Shown: positions 24,140 through 32,706 of the stretch, piece after piece
Numbering within the stretch: the first letter of the stretch is position 1
Layout: the number at the start of each line of letters is the position of its first letter
DNA from: Paenibacillus cymbidii
GTDB lineage: Bacteria; Bacillota; Bacilli; Paenibacillales; NBRC-103111
DNA: 50,962 nucleotides
Assembly: GCF_004764705.1 (NCBI RefSeq)
Contig: NZ_SHLX01000053.1
Coordinates: forward strand, 1 to 50,962
Direction: 5' to 3'
Translations under genes and position numbers: made by a program
The notes under the pieces: generated by a model
The model's database searches: none
The model's input: the letters and a program-made list of their open reading frames with translations, nothing else
What the model was told of the DNA's origin: nothing

Positions 24140-24642
24140 GCCGGATTTCGCCGGAGGAACGCGAGGAACTCGACCGCAACGTATTCATGACGACGCTCGA
24201 GCAGCTCAAGGCGTGGGCGCGCAGCAACTCGCTGTGGCCGCTGACGTTCGGGCTCGCCTGCTGCGCCATCGAAATGATGGGCACCGGCGCGTCGCACTAC
24301 GACCTGGACCGGTTCGGCGTTATTTTCCGCACGTCGCCGCGGCAGTCGGACGTCATGATCGTCGCCGGCACGGTGACGAAGAAGATGGCGCCGCTGTTGC
24401 GCCGTCTTTACGATCAGATGCCGGAGCCGAAGTGGGTCATCGCCATGGGGTCGTGCGCGACTGCCGGCGGGCCGTACATCAAGTCGTACTCCGTTGTGAA
24501 GGGCGTCGATCAGATCGTGCCGGTCGACGTGTACATTCCGGGCTGCCCGCCCAACCCGGCGGCGCTCATCTACGGCATCAACAAGCTGCAGGAGAAGATT
24601 CGCTATGAGGCGAAAACCGGGAAGCAGGTGACGAGCCGGTGA
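24124..24642 (+). CDS. nuoB: NADH-quinone oxidoreductase subunit B
   Basis: 172 residues. It binds the terminal N2 [4Fe-4S] cluster through Cys46 and Cys47 (GLACCAIEMM), Cys111 (GSCATAGGPY) and Cys141 (YIPGCPPNP). It passes electrons to quinone at the NuoB/NuoD interface. ATG 24124 lies inside the end of nuoA. Confidence 0.96.
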   Translation: MDFDLSRISPEEREELDRNVFMTTLEQLKAWARSNSLWPLTFGLACCAIEMMGTGASHYDLDRFGVIFRTSPRQSDVMIVAGTVTKKMAPLLRRLYDQMPEPKWVIAMGSCATAGGPYIKSYSVVKGVDQIVPVDVYIPGCPPNPAALIYGINKLQEKIRYEAKTGKQVTSR

Positions 24643-25661
24643 GCGAAGAGAATAAAGAGAACCAGGAGAAACAAGCGCCAGCGGCCGAACCGGCGAAGGA
24701 TACGGCCAACGAGTCTGCAGCTGCCTCCGGCGATGCCGCGGTGAAAGAAGCGGGTGCCCAGGTAGGCGGCGACGCACCCGATTCCGCGGATGTCGCGTCC
24801 AGCCACAGCACGGAAGCGCAGCGCGAAGCGGCGGCCCGCCGGCAGGACGAAGCGGCGGCGCGCGGCGAGAGCCCGAGCGCGCAGGCGGCCGTGCCGCCGT
24901 CCGCGTCGGCGGAAGGTAGCGGCGAAGCGGCGCCGGTCGATCCGGAGCGCGAAGCGAAGCTGAAGGCCGCCGCGGAAGCGAGAGCGGCCCGCGCCGCAGC
25001 GCGCGAAGCGCAGCAAGCCGCCGCAGGCGGAGCCGACGCGCCGGCAGCGCCCGCGGCAGCAGCGGCGGGCGGCGACGACGCGGAAGCGAAGGCGAAGGCC
25101 GCGGCCGAAGCGAGAGCGGCCCGTGCGGCGGCGCGCGCGGCGAAGACGGAGGGCGACGCCCCCGCTGCGCCGAAGGAGCCGTCGCCGAATCAGCCGCTGC
25201 TGGATCGGCTGCAGGCGATCGTGGCCGAAGAGATCGGAGCCGACGCAATCGAACAGGCGTACATTAACGAACGGGACGGGCACGTGCCGAGCATCGTCGT
25301 CAAAGGCGACATGTGGCCGAAGTGCGCATTACTGCTGCGCGACCACAGCGAGCTGAAGCTGAATTACTTGCGCAATTTGACCGGCGTGGATATGGAATCG
25401 CACATCGAAGTGGTGTACCACCTCGTTTCGCTGTCCACCAAACGCGACTACGTCGCGAAAGTGAAAACAAGCCGCGACGCGGCATCCATTCCGTCCGTTA
25501 CTCCGATCTGGTCAACTGCCAACTGGAATGAGCGCGAAGTGTACGACCTGCTCGGAGTCGATTTCCCCGGGCATCCCGACTTGCGTCGGATCATGATGCC
25601 GGACGACTGGGTCGGCTATCCGCTGCGCAAAGACTACGAACCGCTCGATCCGGAGGTGTAA
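24639..25661 (+). CDS. nuoC: NADH-quinone oxidoreductase subunit C with long Ala/Glu-rich extension
   Basis: 340 residues. The C-terminal about 155 residues are the conserved NuoC/30-kDa domain, ending LGVDFPGHPDLRRIMMPDDW and YPLRKDYEP. The first roughly 180 residues are low-complexity Ala/Glu/Lys/Arg with repeats such as KAAAEARAARAAAR, predicted as disordered or long helix. Similar but variable N-terminal extensions are known to me in NuoC of Bacilli. GTG start at 24639 overlaps the nuoB stop. The role of the extension is unknown. Confidence 0.92.
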   Translation: MSEENKENQEKQAPAAEPAKDTANESAAASGDAAVKEAGAQVGGDAPDSADVASSHSTEAQREAAARRQDEAAARGESPSAQAAVPPSASAEGSGEAAPVDPEREAKLKAAAEARAARAAAREAQQAAAGGADAPAAPAAAAAGGDDAEAKAKAAAEARAARAAARAAKTEGDAPAAPKEPSPNQPLLDRLQAIVAEEIGADAIEQAYINERDGHVPSIVVKGDMWPKCALLLRDHSELKLNYLRNLTGVDMESHIEVVYHLVSLSTKRDYVAKVKTSRDAASIPSVTPIWSTANWNEREVYDLLGVDFPGHPDLRRIMMPDDWVGYPLRKDYEPLDPEV

Positions 25662-25667
25662 CCGCAG

Positions 25668-26768
25668 GTGATACGCACTGAAGAATTGCTGCTCAACGTC
25701 GGTCCTCAGCATCCGAGCACGCACGGCGTATTCCGGATCATCGTCAAGCTGGACGGCGAGATCATCACCGAAGCGACGCCCGTCATGGGCTACTTGCATC
25801 GGGGCACGGAGAAGCTGGCGGAGAACCTGACCTATCCGCAAATCATTCCTTATACCGACCGGCTCGACTATGTATCGGCGATGACGAACAACTACGTGCT
25901 GGTCAACGCCGTCGAGAAGCTGATGCAGCTGGAAATTCCGGAACGCGCCGAATTCATTCGGCTCGTCGTGATGGAATTGCAGCGCATCGCCAGCCATCTC
26001 GTCTGGTGGGGCACTTATCTGCTCGACATCGGCGCGATCAGCCCGTTCCTGTTCGCCTTCCGCGACCGGGAAACGATCATCGACCTGTTCAACGAGCTGT
26101 CCGGCGCGCGCCTGACGTACAATTACATGCGCATCGGCGGCGTCAAGTGGGACCTGCCGGAAGGCTGGCTCGACAAGGTGCGGGCGTTCGTCCAGCACAT
26201 GAAGAAGAAGATTGACGAGTACCACGCGCTGGTCAGCGGCAACGAAATTTTTCTCAGCCGGATCAAGGGAGTCGGCAAGTACGACGCCCAGACGGCGATC
26301 GATTACGGCCTGAGCGGCGCCAACCTGCGCTGCACCGGCGTCAATTGGGATATCCGCAAAGACCAGCCTTACTGTATATACGATCGATTCCAGTTCGACG
26401 TTCCGCTTCGCAGCGGAGGAGATTGTTACGACCGCTATTTGATCCGCATGGACGAAATCCGTCAATCGCTGCGCATTCTCGAGCAGGCACTGGAGCAGTT
26501 CCCGGAGGAAGGCCCGTTCATGGGCAAAGTGCCGAAAGTGCTGCGCGTGCCCGAAGGCGAAGTGTATTCGCGCATCGAGTCGCCGCGCGGCGAAATCGGC
26601 GTGTTCATCGTCTCCAAAGGGAAAGACAAACCGTTCCGGCTCAAGTTCCGCCGGCCGTCGTTCGTCAATTTGCAAATATTGCCGAAGCTGCTCGTAGGCG
26701 AAATGATGACCAACCTCATCACCATCCTGGGCGGCATCGATATCGTCGTAGGGGAGGTTGACGGCTGA
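25668..26768 (+). CDS. nuoD: NADH-quinone oxidoreductase subunit D
   Basis: 366 residues. The start LNVGPQHPSTHGVFRIIVKL and YLHRGTEKLAE supply the His and Tyr region of the quinone site; later RIGGVKWDLPEGW and the C-terminal GGIDIVVGEVDG match the family. GTG start at 25668 with only 6 bp after nuoC. The stop overlaps the nuoH start (TGATG). Confidence 0.96.
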   Translation: MIRTEELLLNVGPQHPSTHGVFRIIVKLDGEIITEATPVMGYLHRGTEKLAENLTYPQIIPYTDRLDYVSAMTNNYVLVNAVEKLMQLEIPERAEFIRLVVMELQRIASHLVWWGTYLLDIGAISPFLFAFRDRETIIDLFNELSGARLTYNYMRIGGVKWDLPEGWLDKVRAFVQHMKKKIDEYHALVSGNEIFLSRIKGVGKYDAQTAIDYGLSGANLRCTGVNWDIRKDQPYCIYDRFQFDVPLRSGGDCYDRYLIRMDEIRQSLRILEQALEQFPEEGPFMGKVPKVLRVPEGEVYSRIESPRGEIGVFIVSKGKDKPFRLKFRRPSFVNLQILPKLLVGEMMTNLITILGGIDIVVGEVDG

Positions 26769-27775
26769 TGGGCGATTTGTTGAACCAAACACTGACCTGG
26801 GGCAACTTCTTCATTTTCCTGTTCTGGGGCATCGTCATGCTGTTGCTGGTGCTCGGGTTCGTCACCTACGCCATCTATTTCGAACGCAAGGTCATCGGCT
26901 GGATGCAGTTCCGCATCGGCCCGAACCGCACCGGCCCGCTCGGCTTGCTGCAGAGCGTCGCCGACGTGGCGAAGCTGCTGATCAAGGAAGACACGATTCC
27001 GTCCAAGGCGGAGAAACACCTGTTCATTCTCGCGCCCGCGCTGACGTTTATTCCGGCGTTTACGGTGCTTGCGGTGTTCCCTTACACCAATAAACTGTAT
27101 TTTGCCGACCTGAATGTCGGCGTGCTGTATTACGCGGCGCTGTCCAGCATTTCGACGATCGGCATCGTTATGGGCGGCTGGGCGTCGAACAACAAGTACG
27201 CGCTGCTCGGCGGCATGCGTTCGGCGGCGCAGATGATCAGCTATGAAGTGCCGCTCGTTATTTCCGTCACCGGCGTCGTCATGATGGCCGGCAGCCTCAA
27301 CCTGCGCACGATTGTCGGCGATCAGGGCGACGCGTTCTGGGAGTGGAACTTCCTGCCGCAGATCGTCGGCTTCGTCGTGTTCGTGATCGCCGCCATTTCC
27401 GAATTGAACCGGACGCCGTTCGACTTGCCGGAGGCGGAATCGGAGCTTGTCGCCGGCTATCACGTCGAGTACAGCGGCTTCCGTTTCGCTTTCTTCATGC
27501 TGGCGGAATACGTCTATGTGTTTGCGATTGCGAGCCTGACCACGATCCTGTTCCTGGGCGGCTGGCATGCGCCGCTGCCGTTCCTTGATTTTATCCCGGG
27601 CATTTTGTGGTTCCTGCTCAAATTTTCGTTCATCGTCTTCTTCCTGTTCTGGCTGCGTGCGACCATGCCGCGCATTCGTATCGATCAGCTGATGGGACTC
27701 GGATGGAAAGTGCTGCTGCCGCTGTCGCTGCTCAACATTTTTATCACGGCCGTGTACATCGAGCTGACGCGATAA
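26768..27775 (+). CDS. nuoH: NADH-quinone oxidoreductase subunit H
   Basis: 335 residues with about eight membrane helices. YFERKVIGWMQFRIGPNRTG, the IKEDTIPSKAEKHLF loop, ISELNRTPFDLPEAESELVA and the HVEYSGFRFAFFMLAEY segment are diagnostic. It forms the quinone-channel entrance and links the peripheral arm to the membrane arm. Confidence 0.96.
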   Translation: MGDLLNQTLTWGNFFIFLFWGIVMLLLVLGFVTYAIYFERKVIGWMQFRIGPNRTGPLGLLQSVADVAKLLIKEDTIPSKAEKHLFILAPALTFIPAFTVLAVFPYTNKLYFADLNVGVLYYAALSSISTIGIVMGGWASNNKYALLGGMRSAAQMISYEVPLVISVTGVVMMAGSLNLRTIVGDQGDAFWEWNFLPQIVGFVVFVIAAISELNRTPFDLPEAESELVAGYHVEYSGFRFAFFMLAEYVYVFAIASLTTILFLGGWHAPLPFLDFIPGILWFLLKFSFIVFFLFWLRATMPRIRIDQLMGLGWKVLLPLSLLNIFITAVYIELTR

Positions 27776-27794
27776 TGTCGAAGGAGTTGAGAAC

Positions 27795-28253
27795 ATGAAG
27801 GGTTTAATTAAAGGGATGGGCGTCACGTTCAAAGCGATGACCAGCAAAAAAGTAACTTACGCCTACCCCGACGTACCGCTCAATATGCCGGACCGCTTCC
27901 GCGGGATTCAATATTTCGACCCGGAGAAGTGCATCGTCTGCAACATGTGCGCGCGCATCTGTCCGACGGACTGCATCACGCTGACGGGAAAGGCGAATCC
28001 CGATCCGGAGAAGAAGGGCAAGGTCATCGATACGTACGACATCAACTTCGAGCTGTGCATCTTGTGCGACCTGTGCACGGAGGTATGCCCGACCGAAGCG
28101 ATTGTCATGACGAACAATTTTGAGCTGGCGACCTACAGCCGTGACGAGCTGTTCAAGGATATGCGCTGGCTGAGCGAAAACGATACGAACGTCCGCCAGG
28201 AGAACACGGCGCAGCCGAAAGGAGGAGCGAAGAAAGATGCTGGATCTGAGTAA
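27795..28253 (+). CDS. nuoI: NADH-quinone oxidoreductase subunit I (ferredoxin-like)
   Basis: 152 residues with two [4Fe-4S] motifs, CIVCNMCARICP and CILCDLCTEVCP, binding clusters N6a and N6b. The C-terminal 30 residues are polar and variable. It overlaps nuoJ by 17 bp. Because nuoE, F and G are missing, this subunit is a candidate docking point for an alternative electron donor. Confidence 0.96.
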   Translation: MKGLIKGMGVTFKAMTSKKVTYAYPDVPLNMPDRFRGIQYFDPEKCIVCNMCARICPTDCITLTGKANPDPEKKGKVIDTYDINFELCILCDLCTEVCPTEAIVMTNNFELATYSRDELFKDMRWLSENDTNVRQENTAQPKGGAKKDAGSE

Positions 28254-28773
28254 CATTCCCGACTTGTTCGCAAGCGGGCGGAACATCGTCTTCTTCCTCT
28301 TCGCGTTATGCGCAATCGGCGGCGCCGTGTACATGATCAGCTTCACCCGCGTCATTCACATGGTCGTGGCGCTGGCGTTCACGTTCCTCAGCATGGCAGG
28401 CTTCTACGTGCTGCTGAACGCCGAATTCGTCGCTTTCGTGCAAATTCTCATCTACGCGGGCGCCATCTCGATTCTGATGATTTTCGGGATCATGATGACG
28501 AAGCACCGCAGCGAAGAGGAGCAGGAACAGCGGCGTCCGGTGCACAATGTGCTGCTTGGTATCGGCGTTCTCGCGCTGCTCGGCATCCTGTTCTACGCCA
28601 TTCAGAAGTCGACGTTTCCGGATGCGCAGCCATTTGACGGCGGCCAGGACAACACGCTGGAAATCGGCAACCTGCTGTTCAACCAATACGTCATTCCGTT
28701 CGAGCTCATGTCGGTGCTGCTGACGGTCGCTTTCATCGGCGCCATCATCGTAGCCAAGAGAGAGGAGGATTAA
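28237..28773 (+). CDS. nuoJ: NADH-quinone oxidoreductase subunit J
   Basis: 178 residues, five membrane helices. HMVVALAFTFLSMAGFYVLL, AEFVAFVQILIYAGAISILM and the C-terminal ELMSVLLTVAFIGAIIVAKRE are typical. It starts within nuoI; GGAGGAGCGAAG is its ribosome site. Confidence 0.94.
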   Translation: MLDLSNIPDLFASGRNIVFFLFALCAIGGAVYMISFTRVIHMVVALAFTFLSMAGFYVLLNAEFVAFVQILIYAGAISILMIFGIMMTKHRSEEEQEQRRPVHNVLLGIGVLALLGILFYAIQKSTFPDAQPFDGGQDNTLEIGNLLFNQYVIPFELMSVLLTVAFIGAIIVAKREED

Positions 28774-28774
28774 G

Positions 28775-29086
28775 GTGAGCGACCTGATTGCCCCTTATCT
28801 GATGCTGAGCGCGATTCTGTTCTGCGTCGGTCTCTATGGCGCGCTGTCGAAGCGCAACGCCATCGTTGTCCTGCTTTCGATCGAACTGATGCTCAATGCC
28901 GTCAACCTGAATCTGATTGCCTTCGCGAAATTTGGCGTTCATCCTTCCATGACCGGTCAAATCTTCTCGTTGTTCACGATTACGGTAGCCGCGGCGGAAG
29001 CGGCCGTCGGCATCGCGCTGCTCATCGCCCTGTATCGCAACAAAGGCACGACCGATGTTAGCGAAATGGACGGCTTGAAGCGCTGA
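28775..29086 (+). CDS. nuoK: NADH-quinone oxidoreductase subunit K
   Basis: 103 residues, three helices with the proton-channel glutamates in LLSIELMLNAVNLNL and AAAEAAVGIAL. GTG start one base after the nuoJ stop, with GAGAGGAGG before it. A 76-bp gap then precedes nuoL. Confidence 0.94.
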   Translation: MSDLIAPYLMLSAILFCVGLYGALSKRNAIVVLLSIELMLNAVNLNLIAFAKFGVHPSMTGQIFSLFTITVAAAEAAVGIALLIALYRNKGTTDVSEMDGLKR

Positions 29087-29162
29087 CGCCGCACCATCCG
29101 CAACCGCCGCTGATCGCACAACCGGAAGCCTGAGATTCGAATGAAGGAGGAAGCCTATTTCC

Positions 29163-31085
29163 ATGGGAACGGATTATTCACAATATGCCTGGCTCGTCCC
29201 GTTGTTCCCGCTGCTCGCTTTTCTGGTGCTGACGGCGCTCGGGCGCCAGGCCAAGGATAGCGGACCGATTGTCGGCATCATCGCCGCCTTCGCGTCGTTC
29301 GTTGTGGCGCTGCTGATCTTCATCGGCCGTCTCGGCGAGCACATGGAGAACTATACGTGGAGCGACCTGCACTGGGTCAAAATCGGCGACATCTCGCTCA
29401 AAATGGGCTTCGAAGTGACGAACCTGAACGCGCTCATGCTCGTTATCGTGACGCTCGTCAGCCTGCTCGTCAATATCTACTCCCGCGGCTATATGCACGG
29501 AGACGAGCGCATTTCCGTCTTCTTCGGCTATGTGGCGCTGTTTACGTTCTCGATGCTCGGGCTCGTGCTGTCGCCGAACCTGCTGCAGCTGTACATATTC
29601 TGGGAGCTGGTGGGCGTTTGCTCGTTCCTGCTGGTCGGGTTCTGGTACTTCAAGCCGGAGGCCAAGGCGGCGGCGAAGAAGGCGTTTATCGTCACCCGGA
29701 TCGGCGACGTCGGCTTGTTCATCGCCATCCTGCTGCTGTTCTGGTACATGCCGAACCACGAGCTTGATTTCAGTTCCATCCATAACGTGTTCCAAAATAA
29801 TACGACCATCGCGGCCGGTACGGTCACGTTGATCGCGATTCTGATCTTCGTCGGCGCCGTCGGCAAATCCGGCCAGTTCCCGCTGCATACATGGCTTCCG
29901 GACGCGATGGAAGGCCCGACGCCGATCAGCGCGCTCATCCATGCCGCCACCATGGTTGCTGCGGGCGTGTATCTGGTCGCGCGGACGTTCGATATTTTTC
30001 TGGCGTCGGAAGACGCGCTGCTCGTCGTTGCCATCATCGGCGGGTTCACGGCGATCTTCGCCGCCACGATCGGCACGGCGCAGAACGACATCAAGCGCGT
30101 GCTGGCCTACTCCACCGTCAGCCAGCTTGGCTACATGATGATGGCGCTCGGCATCGGCACGTGGGCGTCGTATTCGGCCGGCCTGTTTCACCTGATGACG
30201 CACGCGTTCTTCAAGGCACTGCTGTTCCTCGGCGCCGGCAGCGTCATTCATGCCGCGCATACGCAAGACATTCGCGAGATGGGCGGTCTCGGCCGCAAAA
30301 TGAAAATCACCGCCTGGACGTTCGGGATCGGCGCGCTGGCGTTGTCCGGCATTTTCCCGCTGTCCGGCTTCTGGTCGAAGGACGCCATACTCGCGCAGGC
30401 TTGGGAGCATAACCAGATCCTGTTCTGGGTAGCGCTCGTCGCCGCCTTCTTTACCGCGTTCTACATGTCGCGGCTGTTCTTCCTGGTGTTCGCCGGCAAA
30501 CGTCGTCCGGCGCTTGACAAGCACGAAGGCGCCCAAGCTCATGGCGAAGCGCACGAGTCGCCGGCTTCCATGACGCTGCCGCTGATCATCCTGGCGGTGC
30601 TGGCGGTAATCGCCGGTCTGGCGATGATGCCCGGCGTCAACCCGTGGCTCGGCGAATGGCTGACCGACAAGCATGACGAAGAGAAGCTGAACATCGCCGT
30701 CGTCCTGCTCTCGAACGCCGCCGGCCTGCTTGGCATCGCGCTCGGCTGGATGATGTACGGTTCCCGCGCCACCGCGGCGGGACGTGCGATCCATGTGCGC
30801 CCGCAATGGCTGCATACGCTCGTGTACAACAAATATTACATCGATGAGCTGTACGGTCGTTTCATCGTGGCGCCTTTGAAAGGCGTCGGCTACTTGCTGC
30901 AATGGATTGACGATTATGTGATCGACGGGCTCGTCCGGCTTGTTGCCGCCGGCGTCGTTGGCGTGAACCGCATCGCCACGCGCCTGCAGAACGGACAACT
31001 GCAAACGTACGGCCTGATCACGCTGCTCGGCTTCGTCATCTTTGCGCTGGTGCTGGCGGGAAGGAGGTTCCTCCATGTCGGATAA
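29163..31085 (+). CDS. nuoL: NADH-quinone oxidoreductase subunit L
   Basis: 640 residues, antiporter-like subunit with about 16 helices. FWELVGVCSFLLVGFWY, GAVGKSGQFPLHTWLPDAME, GPTPISALIHAATMVAAGVY and the long C-terminal lateral helix are present. A His-rich loop (DKHEGAQAHGEAHESP) lies near residue 460. GAAGGAGGAAGCC precedes the ATG. It overlaps nuoM by 11 bp. Confidence 0.95.
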   Translation: MGTDYSQYAWLVPLFPLLAFLVLTALGRQAKDSGPIVGIIAAFASFVVALLIFIGRLGEHMENYTWSDLHWVKIGDISLKMGFEVTNLNALMLVIVTLVSLLVNIYSRGYMHGDERISVFFGYVALFTFSMLGLVLSPNLLQLYIFWELVGVCSFLLVGFWYFKPEAKAAAKKAFIVTRIGDVGLFIAILLLFWYMPNHELDFSSIHNVFQNNTTIAAGTVTLIAILIFVGAVGKSGQFPLHTWLPDAMEGPTPISALIHAATMVAAGVYLVARTFDIFLASEDALLVVAIIGGFTAIFAATIGTAQNDIKRVLAYSTVSQLGYMMMALGIGTWASYSAGLFHLMTHAFFKALLFLGAGSVIHAAHTQDIREMGGLGRKMKITAWTFGIGALALSGIFPLSGFWSKDAILAQAWEHNQILFWVALVAAFFTAFYMSRLFFLVFAGKRRPALDKHEGAQAHGEAHESPASMTLPLIILAVLAVIAGLAMMPGVNPWLGEWLTDKHDEEKLNIAVVLLSNAAGLLGIALGWMMYGSRATAAGRAIHVRPQWLHTLVYNKYYIDELYGRFIVAPLKGVGYLLQWIDDYVIDGLVRLVAAGVVGVNRIATRLQNGQLQTYGLITLLGFVIFALVLAGRRFLHVG

Positions 31086-32703
31086 TTTTCCCATTCTCAG
31101 CCTGATCGCCTTTTCGCCGCTGCTCGGCATTATTGCCTTGCTGTTCGTTCGCGGCAGCCAAGGCCGCGCAATCAAGGCGATCGGCATCGCGGCGGCGTTC
31201 CTGCCGCTCGTGTTATCCGCGTGGTTGTACGCCGATTTCAGCCAAGCGGCCAGCGGCTTGCAATACGAGGAGCATTACACGTGGATATCGGTTCCGCTGC
31301 ACAAGGAAGTGCAGGGGCTTAGCGATTTGACTTCGTTCTACCTGAACTTCGACTACCATCTGGCTGTAGACGGCCTGTCGCTGCCGCTGGTGTTTCTGAC
31401 CGCGCTCGTTTCGGCGATGGCGGCGCTCGCTTCCGTTTACATCAAGAAGCGCTGGAAAACATATTTCATCTGGTTCCTGCTGCTGGAGATCGGCATGCTG
31501 GGCGTGTTCATGGCGCAGGATCTGTTCGAATTTTTCGTGTTCTTCGAGCTTACGCTTGTGCCGACATACTTCCTGATCGGCATCTGGGGCTACACCGACC
31601 GCGAGCGTGCGGCGAACAAGTTCCTGCTCTACAATGGCCTCGGCTCTGCCGTCATGCTGATCGCCTTTCTGCTCATTATCGCCACGGCCGGTTTCTCGCA
31701 GACGCCGTCCGGCGATTCCGCGGCGATCTATTTCAGCGGCAACATTACCGAGATCATGCACAACTTGTTCGACAATCCGGATTCGTACGTCAACTACCTG
31801 GACCCGAACAACCCGTTTTATTTGGACGGCGGCATGAAATTGACCATTTTCATCCTGCTGCTGATCGCGTTCGGGATCAAGCTGCCGATATTGCCGTTCC
31901 ATACGTGGATGCTCAAAGTGCACGCCGAAGCGCCGCCTTCGATCGTCATGATCCACTCCGGCATTTTGCTGAAGATGGGCGCGTACGGACTGATCCGCTT
32001 CGGGCTGCTGCTGTTTCCGGAACAGGCGAACAATTGCGCCGTTGCATTGGCGATCCTCGGTGTCGTGAGCATTTTGTATGGCGCGGTGCTCGCTTTTGTC
32101 CAGAAGGATTTCAAGCTGATTCTGGCTTACTCCAGTATCAGTCATATGGGCGTCGTGCTGCTCGGCCTTGCGGCGATCAACCAGATCGGCCTCGAAGGCG
32201 CCGTGTTCCAGATGGTGTCGCACGGCCTCATCTCGGCGCTGATGTTCTTGCTGGTCGGCGCGATCTATGAGCGCACTCAGACGACGACGATCGACGAGTT
32301 GGGCGGGCTTGCGGCATCCGTGCCGTTCCTGAGCGGCATCCTGCTCGTTGCCGGTCTCGCTTCGCTCGGTTTGCCGGGGCTGTCCGGCTTTATCAGCGAG
32401 TTCCTCGCCTTCCTTGGCCTGTTCGGCTCGATGAAGGTCATTACCGTCGTCGGTACGCTTGGCATCATTCTGACCGCCGTGTACGTGCTGCGCGGGGTGC
32501 TGCGCATTACGTTCGGGCCGATTCGCGACGCGCACCGCGGCATGAAGGACGCCCGGCTGATGGAAGTCATCCCGATGATTACGCTCGTTGCCTTCATCCT
32601 GCTGATCGGCATCTATCCGGCGATTCTCAGCCAGTCGCTGCAGCAAACGATCGGCGGCTTCGACAAATTCATTCAGACGATCGTCACCGGAACAGGAGGG
32701 TAA
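31075..32703 (+). CDS. nuoM: NADH-quinone oxidoreductase subunit M
   Basis: 542 residues, antiporter-like. ELTLVPTYFLIGIWGY, FGIKLPILPFHTWMLKVHAE and AYSSISHMGVVLLGL contain the channel Glu, Lys and His residues. The start at 31075 is supported by GGAAGGAGG; an upstream in-frame ATG lies within nuoL. Three bases separate it from nuoN. Confidence 0.95.
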   Translation: MSDNFPILSLIAFSPLLGIIALLFVRGSQGRAIKAIGIAAAFLPLVLSAWLYADFSQAASGLQYEEHYTWISVPLHKEVQGLSDLTSFYLNFDYHLAVDGLSLPLVFLTALVSAMAALASVYIKKRWKTYFIWFLLLEIGMLGVFMAQDLFEFFVFFELTLVPTYFLIGIWGYTDRERAANKFLLYNGLGSAVMLIAFLLIIATAGFSQTPSGDSAAIYFSGNITEIMHNLFDNPDSYVNYLDPNNPFYLDGGMKLTIFILLLIAFGIKLPILPFHTWMLKVHAEAPPSIVMIHSGILLKMGAYGLIRFGLLLFPEQANNCAVALAILGVVSILYGAVLAFVQKDFKLILAYSSISHMGVVLLGLAAINQIGLEGAVFQMVSHGLISALMFLLVGAIYERTQTTTIDELGGLAASVPFLSGILLVAGLASLGLPGLSGFISEFLAFLGLFGSMKVITVVGTLGIILTAVYVLRGVLRITFGPIRDAHRGMKDARLMEVIPMITLVAFILLIGIYPAILSQSLQQTIGGFDKFIQTIVTGTGG

Positions 32704-32706
32704 GCC

